Shown here: piece after piece, positions 59,729 to 64,000 of the stretch
How positions within the stretch are numbered: the first letter of the stretch is position 1
How the letters are laid out: every line of letters starts with the position of its first letter
Assembly (NCBI RefSeq): GCF_037974355.1
Contig: NZ_CP150235.1
Coordinates: 4,030,001-4,094,000 of the forward strand
Reading direction: 5' to 3'
DNA: 64,000 nucleotides
DNA from: Paenibacillus sp. FSL R5-0517
GTDB lineage: Bacteria > Bacillota > Bacilli > Paenibacillales > Paenibacillaceae
Position numbers and translations under genes: made by a program
Notes under the pieces: model-generated
Told to the model about the DNA's origin: nothing
Seen by the model: only the letters and a program-made list of their open reading frames with translations
Database searches by the model: none

Positions 59729-60754
59729 TCACACTCCTTGCTTTGACCTTAGATTGGCAAGCAACTCTTTTAAATCATCTGCGGTCACGTTTGATACCGT
59801 TTCAATCGGCGCATCTGGTATGGAAGTTGCTATTTGATTTTCGGCTGTGTCTGATTTTTCACGTTTGGCATGCAACGAATATACAACCGTTGCACAGTAA
59901 CTCAGGTTTCGTATCTGATCCCATTTGTTCTTGGGTTTAAAATTGTCAAACGATTGGTCAATACCATCGATAACTGTTTGGAGCGGAATCCTCTCAGCTA
60001 TGAACTGTTTAACCGCATCTTCATCGTTTAAGGTTATCTCCAGTCCCTTACCTCTTCTCTGGAGATAACGAGCTGCCACTTGATTACGATATTCGGTTTG
60101 GGAAACCTCCCGATCAGAGTCAGTATCTGCTTCGGGATTAGGAACAGAATCCGGGTTTCCCTTGTACGGTTCAAATACCGATTCGGGATCAGTTAAACAA
60201 CAACCAACTTTAATACTGTCTTTAAACATGTCTTTAGAGGTGCCTTCAGCCTTACTCCCGCAAGGGATTCGACTCTCTTCGAGTTCCACTTTTCGTAACT
60301 CATCAGTTACACTTTTTGTAACTTCGGAGTTACACTTTTCGTAACTTCCATCTTGTTCTTCACTTTCTGGAGTTACACTTTTCGTAACTTTTTTACTGCC
60401 TATATTTAAAGAGATAAGTTCTGAAAATTTTTCACGATCCCACTCTTTCACAAGACTGACACGCCATTCATCATAGTTTTTGTTGAGAGAATAGACCTGT
60501 TTGCCATCCCAATAAATCACCTTACATTGTCCTAAGTAAGTGATCTCTTTTTTAGCGTCCTGTATGCGTACTCCACATAGTTCGAAATGCTTCAAGAGGG
60601 GGATAACCGCCTCCTTCTTCTGGCAGCCATAAGACAGTCTTAGAATCAGCTTGAGAATCTTTTGTTGCCTTTCAGTAAATTTCCGGCTGATTATCTCATC
60701 CCATATTTCATTAGCAATCCCGATGAATCCATTCTTTAACTGGGGACTTGCCAC
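59729..60754 (-). CDS. Replication initiator, phage Rep_O N-terminal type
   Basis: A 341-aa protein. The N-terminal winged-helix (NGFIGIANEIWDEIISRKF, then ILKLILRLSYGCQKKEAVIP) is the Rep_O family that binds origin repeats. The middle (about 115-145) repeats KVTKSVTPES and SEVTKSVTDE because the DNA carries iterons there. The C-terminus (IDQSFDNFKPKNKWDQIRNLSY) resembles DnaD/DnaB helicase-recruiting domains. Pairs with the loader downstream. GTG start with GGGGTGAGG. Confidence 0.85.
   Translation of the reverse strand: MASPQLKNGFIGIANEIWDEIISRKFTERQQKILKLILRLSYGCQKKEAVIPLLKHFELCGVRIQDAKKEITYLGQCKVIYWDGKQVYSLNKNYDEWRVSLVKEWDREKFSELISLNIGSKKVTKSVTPESEEQDGSYEKCNSEVTKSVTDELRKVELEESRIPCGSKAEGTSKDMFKDSIKVGCCLTDPESVFEPYKGNPDSVPNPEADTDSDREVSQTEYRNQVAARYLQRRGKGLEITLNDEDAVKQFIAERIPLQTVIDGIDQSFDNFKPKNKWDQIRNLSYCATVVYSLHAKREKSDTAENQIATSIPDAPIETVSNVTADDLKELLANLRSKQGV
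60282..60390. repeat. Iterons of a likely phage replication origin
   Basis: Four copies of a 20-base unit AGTTACACTTTTCGTAACTT lie at 60282-60300 (degenerate), 60305-60324, 60328-60347 and 60371-60390, spaced 23, 23 and 43 bases. Each has inverted arms AGTTAC/GTAACT. An AT-rich stretch follows at about 60390-60435. Placement inside the initiator gene is as in lambda O. Confidence 0.75.
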
Positions 60755-60876
60755 TCACCTCACCCCGGAAACTTCGAATGACACGCTGTTATATTTGCAA
60801 AAACAAAACAACATGATATAATTTTCTCAATTGTTTGAATAATTGATCGTGTTGGTAGCACGATTAACCTACGGAC

Positions 60877-61239
60877 TCATTTGATACTGTTGTTGCGGTA
60901 GACTCTTCTGCAATAGTAGTTACAAAAGAGTCCTTCTTCTTTTGGATCAGGATACTTCTGGCCTGAGAACACTTCTCTATCACAGTGTTTACACAATCCG
61001 ATCACTGTCCCTTCAACCTTATAGCCTGATGGCTCTTTCCAGATCAGACCTTCATAATCTGCGTTCTTATCAATTGACCGTTCCAATTTTTCAAGATCGT
61101 TACGAAGCACTTTTATTTTCTTTTTGATGAGTCTAATATTAAGTTCCATTGAAAGCGCATCGATCGCATCATCACACAAATCCCTGATCTGTCTTCGCAA
61201 CACTCTAGTTTGCAACAGCAGCTGAGCATGGATTTTCAT
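60877..61239 (-). CDS. Hypothetical zinc-binding protein
   Basis: A 120-aa protein with a coiled N-terminal half (LELNIRLIKKKIKVLRNDLE pattern) and C-terminal CKHCDREVFSG and CNYYCRRVYRN pairs. The four Cys likely bind zinc. Overlaps the upstream short gene by ATGA. Role unknown. Confidence 0.55.
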   Translation of the reverse strand: MKIHAQLLLQTRVLRRQIRDLCDDAIDALSMELNIRLIKKKIKVLRNDLEKLERSIDKNADYEGLIWKEPSGYKVEGTVIGLCKHCDREVFSGQKYPDPKEEGLFCNYYCRRVYRNNSIK

Positions 61240-61337
61240 TTCTTTTTAGCAATGTTTCTTTGAATAATTTCATGTTGCAATGGCTTGTGTGACCAGATAC
61301 GTGCTAAATCATCCAGAGTCATAAATTTGTATCCCAT
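61236..61337 (-). CDS. Short phage peptide
   Basis: A 33-aa frame (KFMTLDDLARIWSHKPLQHE). ATG 61337 has AGGAG 7 bases in front; overlaps the next gene. Too short to classify. Confidence 0.4.
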   Translation of the reverse strand: MGYKFMTLDDLARIWSHKPLQHEIIQRNIAKKK

Positions 61338-61356
61338 GGTTTCAACTCCTATCAGA

Positions 61357-61788
61357 TTAGATGTAGTCTTCCGGACGAAATTCCTTAATGAAATCAACTG
61401 CATCATCAAAGTCGATACGCCGCACATGGCTGTATTTCGCGACTTCAAATCGTTCTTTCAACTTACTCCAGATCATCCGCCGATAACGACCAACCATGTC
61501 CTTAAACTTCTCATCTGACTCCTTGTATCGGTCCTTCGTTAATGAATTCGACTTCTTGCGAACAAGAGACTGGAGTTGGTAGCACTCCGCATCCGTCAGC
61601 GTTACGCTGTCCCGGACCTCCTGAACCATCATTTGAACCTCACCAACCTTTTCTGCTACGTCCTCCTGCATCTGTCTGATGCCATCCACCAAACCACGAA
61701 TTGCCATACCTTGAGCTTCAGTTAACTGCATCTGTCTTTCAACAACCGACAAGAAGTCAGGCTGATTAGTATTCATCAATGTTGTCAT
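61357..61788 (-). CDS. ORF6C-domain phage protein
   Basis: A 143-aa protein whose C-terminal half (LTDAECYQLQSLVRKKSNSL, then GRYRRMIWSKLKERFEVAKY) matches the ORF6C domain, found in phage early proteins and antirepressors. The usual N-terminal BRO or antirepressor domain is lacking. It overlaps the ParB-like gene by 23 bases. Confidence 0.8.
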   Translation of the reverse strand: MTTLMNTNQPDFLSVVERQMQLTEAQGMAIRGLVDGIRQMQEDVAEKVGEVQMMVQEVRDSVTLTDAECYQLQSLVRKKSNSLTKDRYKESDEKFKDMVGRYRRMIWSKLKERFEVAKYSHVRRIDFDDAVDFIKEFRPEDYI

Positions 61789-62896
61789 TTGGATTTACCA
61801 CCTTTCTTGAATTAATTGCCGGACGCATCTGGTCAATGAAAGATTGGAGCATGTCAAGACCTTCTGAAAACCGTTTTTTCTCACCGGCACTAGCACCGGA
61901 GACGGCTCCAAGCATAAACGATGTGATACCGACTTTCTGAAGAAACTGATTTATATGGATGCTGATCTGAATGGTATTTCTATCAGCTTCGAAACGAAGT
62001 TTCTTCATTTGAGCAGCAGCATGTTGTTCATCGAAGTTATCAGGCTGTTGAAGCTGCATAGTCTCCAACTCTTCTTTCGTCCGTTGATAACCAGCTTTCA
62101 ATTCTTCAACCTTTAAGCGCTCCATTTCGACATCATCCTGAAGCTTGGCTTTCCAATATTGGTCAAGCTCTTTAAGCTGCCGCGCTGTCTCCTGGTCTTT
62201 CTGTTCTAGTAAGACTCCAGTTTCTTCGTCCCTGCGCTCAACCGCTGCCGCTACTGCTTCATCCAACTGGTCTGCTGGGATTGCATCCTTGTAGCGCTTC
62301 TCGATGTCTAATTTTTCTTGTTCAGCTTGCTCGGCGCGTTTCTCAGCAGCTTCAAGGCGTTCCTTCGTTTCCGTAAATGCTTTATGAGTAGATATGATGC
62401 CTTTGTCAAGCTGCTGAATGATTTCTGGAGTAGCATTTTCCATAATGTACTTGGCTTTGTCGTAGGTTCTGCCTGATCCAAAGCCTGCTTGATCAGCTAC
62501 AATATCGCGAACCTGTCCGGCAGGCTGCTCAGGAACATTTTCCTTTCCTCCTGCCATCCGTTCCTTGACCTTTATCCGTTCGACTTCTTCCAGCCGTTTA
62601 GCCCATTCAACTCTTTCGGAGAAGGTAAATTCTTTCCGGTGCTCGTTCTCAGATATTTCAAGCCGAAGCTGATGTTCAAAGTCACTGATTTCCATCACTC
62701 GGACCACAACCTCTTTACGGCCCAGGTATTGATGAGCACGCAAGCGGCGTTCCCCTGCAATTAACTGATAATCTGGTGTTACTACTATAGGATTGATAAG
62801 TCCGTTTTGATCAATGTCCAGTGCCAACTCTTCAATGCCGCCAAAGTCTTTACGAATTCTATCTGCAACCTTGATTTCGTTTATCTTAATTAACAA
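61766..62896 (-). CDS. ParB-like N-domain protein
   Basis: A 376-aa protein. Residues 1-95 are a ParB/Srx domain (KINEIKVADRIRKDFGGIEE, LIAGERRLRAHQYLGRK, LEISENEHRKEFTFSE), followed by a ParB-type HTH and a long coiled coil (KERLEAAEKRAEQAEQEKLD). CTPase-type ParB domains spread on DNA; in phages they also act as nucleases or transcription factors. TTG start with AGGAG in front. No ParA or parS is seen. Confidence 0.8.
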   Translation of the reverse strand: MLIKINEIKVADRIRKDFGGIEELALDIDQNGLINPIVVTPDYQLIAGERRLRAHQYLGRKEVVVRVMEISDFEHQLRLEISENEHRKEFTFSERVEWAKRLEEVERIKVKERMAGGKENVPEQPAGQVRDIVADQAGFGSGRTYDKAKYIMENATPEIIQQLDKGIISTHKAFTETKERLEAAEKRAEQAEQEKLDIEKRYKDAIPADQLDEAVAAAVERRDEETGVLLEQKDQETARQLKELDQYWKAKLQDDVEMERLKVEELKAGYQRTKEELETMQLQQPDNFDEQHAAAQMKKLRFEADRNTIQISIHINQFLQKVGITSFMLGAVSGASAGEKKRFSEGLDMLQSFIDQMRPAINSRKVVNPNDNIDEY

Positions 62897-63184
62897 TTAC
62901 ATTTCTCCTTTCTTCAAATGTTCAAAAAGCCATTGCCTTAGAAACTCTCTGGTTTCTTGAACGGGAAAATACCACTTTCCACCAAGCTTCGCTTTTATAA
63001 ATCGTGGATCAAAGAAAAAATTATTCTGTATGGTGTTCCAACTCATACAGGTTCTCTTCATTAATTCCTCCGAATCCCAGTATACGTATTCCGAATCCAC
63101 TTCTTTAACTAATTCGGCAATATGCTCTCGGGCAAGCTTCAATACCTCTGTTTCATTAATGTTAATAGTCATCATTTTTTCCAA
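62897..63184 (-). CDS. DUF771 family phage protein
   Basis: A 95-aa protein with the DUF771 pattern: YWDSEELMKRTCMSWNTIQN, then FFFDPRFIKAKLGGKWYFP and ETREFLRQWLFEHL, a winged-helix/excisionase-like fold. The TTG at 63184 has GGAGGTGA at proper spacing. First gene of the early operon, right after the operators, probably an early regulator. Confidence 0.75.
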   Translation of the reverse strand: MEKMMTININETEVLKLAREHIAELVKEVDSEYVYWDSEELMKRTCMSWNTIQNNFFFDPRFIKAKLGGKWYFPVQETREFLRQWLFEHLKKGEM

Positions 63185-63210
63185 ATCGTCACCTCCGGAT
63201 CATAATCGAA

Positions 63211-63317
63211 GGTATTTAAAATACCCTTGTGGATATAAAAAAATGCAATCCTCAAACAATGGGTATTGACAATACCCATTAACAAAAGTATACTTCATAT
63301 AGGTATTCTGACTACCT
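63211..63317. promoter_or_regulatory. Operator cluster before the early operon
   Basis: Palindromes GGTATTTAAAATACC (63211-63225) and GGGTATTGACAATACCC (63261-63277), and a degenerate copy AGGTATTCTGACTACCT (63301-63317). They match those in front of the repressor gene and likely bind the XRE repressors. Confidence 0.7.
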
Positions 63318-63323
63318 ACTGAA

Positions 63324-63527
63324 CTAAAATAATTCGTCTGGTTTTCCTTTTAGAACTTCACAAATTTTTAGCATTAATTTAAAACTTGGATTGACTCGAC
63401 CGTATTCTAAGCTCTTGATATGTTCAGTGGAAACGCCAACTGCATTGCCTAGCATAGATTGGGTCAGCCCTTGTTGAAGTCGCTTGTTTCTAAGATTACC
63501 GCGTTTTTCAATCAGCTTCTCTGGCAA
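63324..63527 (-). CDS. Cro-like XRE-family repressor
   Basis: A 67-aa HTH_3 protein: QGLTQSMLGNAVGVSTEHIKSLE is the helix-turn-helix, with RVNPSFKLMLKICEVL after it. At single-domain size it is probably the Cro-like partner of the rightward repressor. TTG start with GGGGGTGA in front. Promoter TTGACG-17-TATAAT lies at 63564-63592. Confidence 0.8.
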   Translation of the reverse strand: MPEKLIEKRGNLRNKRLQQGLTQSMLGNAVGVSTEHIKSLEYGRVNPSFKLMLKICEVLKGKPDELF

Positions 63528-63563
63528 TGTTTCTTCACCCCCTTTTATATAACTTGTATCCTG

Positions 63564-63606
63564 ATTATAAAGGGTATTTTAAATACCGTCAAGTATTTAA
63601 AATACC
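63564..63606 (-). promoter_or_regulatory. Promoter with overlapping operators of the lysogeny switch
   Basis: On the minus strand TTGACG (63587-63592), 17 bases, TATAAT (63564-63569): a good sigma-A promoter for the Cro-like gene. Its spacer contains the perfect palindrome GGTATTTTAAATACC (63573-63587), and GTATTTAAAATACC (63593-63606) follows upstream. Repressor binding would block it, and the same sites control the rightward repressor. Confidence 0.75.
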
Positions 63607-63638
63607 CTTTATTAAAAAATTGTTTTGGAGGCTAGAGA

Positions 63639-64000
63639 ATGTCTTTAGGCGAGCGTATTCGTAACCGCAGAAAAGAAATAGGTTTAACTCAAATAATAAT
63701 AGCAGAACACCTAGGTATGGGTAGATCCAACTTTGGTCATATAGAAAACGATAGGGTTATCCCTTCAAGTACAGACCTAGAAAAAATAGCCACCATCTTA
63801 AAAACAACTCCGAATTATTTACTTGGAAACAGCGATCAAAAAGAAACCATCACTGACAATGCTGATGTACCTGACTGGGCAACGAATAAGGATATTGCAG
63901 ATTTCAGAAAGATGCTTGAGAATGATCAACCTGTCCTCTTTGATGGGGTTCCAATTGAAGGTGAAAAGCGTCAACGTGTGTTGGACATATTGTCTGGTCT
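63639..64000 (+). CDS. CI-like repressor, partial (runs off the window)
   Basis: The visible part is 120 codons. N-terminal XRE HTH (ERIRNRRKEIGLTQIIIAEH, then GMGRSNFGHIENDRVIPSS) and a linker, then FDGVPIEGEKRQRVLDIL, which occurs in many Firmicutes CI proteins. Ribosome site GGAGG. The C-terminus is outside the window, so a peptidase domain cannot be judged. Divergent from the Cro-like gene, as in lambdoid switches. Confidence 0.8.
   Translation, partial: MSLGERIRNRRKEIGLTQIIIAEHLGMGRSNFGHIENDRVIPSSTDLEKIATILKTTPNYLLGNSDQKETITDNADVPDWATNKDIADFRKMLENDQPVLFDGVPIEGEKRQRVLDILSG

Noticed and set aside
1..64000. CRISPR array
   Set aside because: No array of regularly spaced direct repeats of 24-40 bases was seen; the iterons and cassette repeats are too few or too differently spaced.

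Overview
The window is a leftward-transcribed (minus-strand) temperate siphophage genome, almost certainly a prophage, in a Gram-positive host of the Paenibacillus type. The host guess rests on the secreted stalk-domain proteins, on a C-terminal module shared by two secreted proteins that I associate with Paenibacillus, on GGAGG-type ribosome sites, and on homologues of SPbeta cargo (YolD, YoqV ligase, YoqW/HMCES). It is inference, not proof. No rRNA, complete tRNA or CRISPR array was seen.

Layout from right to left, which is the direction of phage transcription. 63.2-64.0 kb: lysogeny switch with divergent XRE repressors and palindromic operators; the rightward repressor runs off the window and the integrase probably lies beyond it. 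56.3-63.2 kb: early and replication genes (DUF771, ParB-like, ORF6C, Rep_O-type initiator carrying iterons, DnaI-type loader, zinc ribbon, sliding clamp, DUF1064 nuclease). 51.7-56.2 kb: HNH protein, C5 methyltransferase with tandem repeats, ASCH-YopX fusion, YopX protein and a candidate late regulator. 47.4-50.6 kb: Cys-rich protein, small tyrosine recombinase, terS and terL. 39.3-47.4 kb: an accessory island between terL and portal. 30.8-39.2 kb: portal, protease-scaffold, decoration protein, capsid, connectors, major tail protein and tail chaperones. 16.4-30.8 kb: a 2299-aa tape measure, distal tail, fibres and Tal. 12.5-14.2 kb: XhlA, holin and amidase.

Left of the lysis genes comes cargo: a Septu-like ATPase/HNH defence pair with a small upstream gene (10.1-12.3 kb), secreted proteins of unknown role (7.8-10.1 kb), a kelch protein and a discoidin/FnIII-type protein sharing one C-terminal domain, an HMCES protein, an ATP-dependent ligase, a secreted HNH toxin with SUKH immunity, and a LexA-boxed YolD cassette. 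The extreme left has a terminator and a possible recombinase remnant, so the prophage end may be close.

The terL-portal island is the least explained part. It holds a two-gene membrane/cytosolic unit, an AbiC-like membrane protein, a possible pore-forming protein, two cassettes with a repeated promoter-like element and similar terminators, an internally deleted HNH gene, a frameshifted gene, a holin-like type I toxin peptide, and a promoter-plus-structured-RNA element. Together with the Septu-like pair and the toxin/immunity pair, it makes this look like a prophage that contributes several layers of phage defence and inter-bacterial competition to its host.
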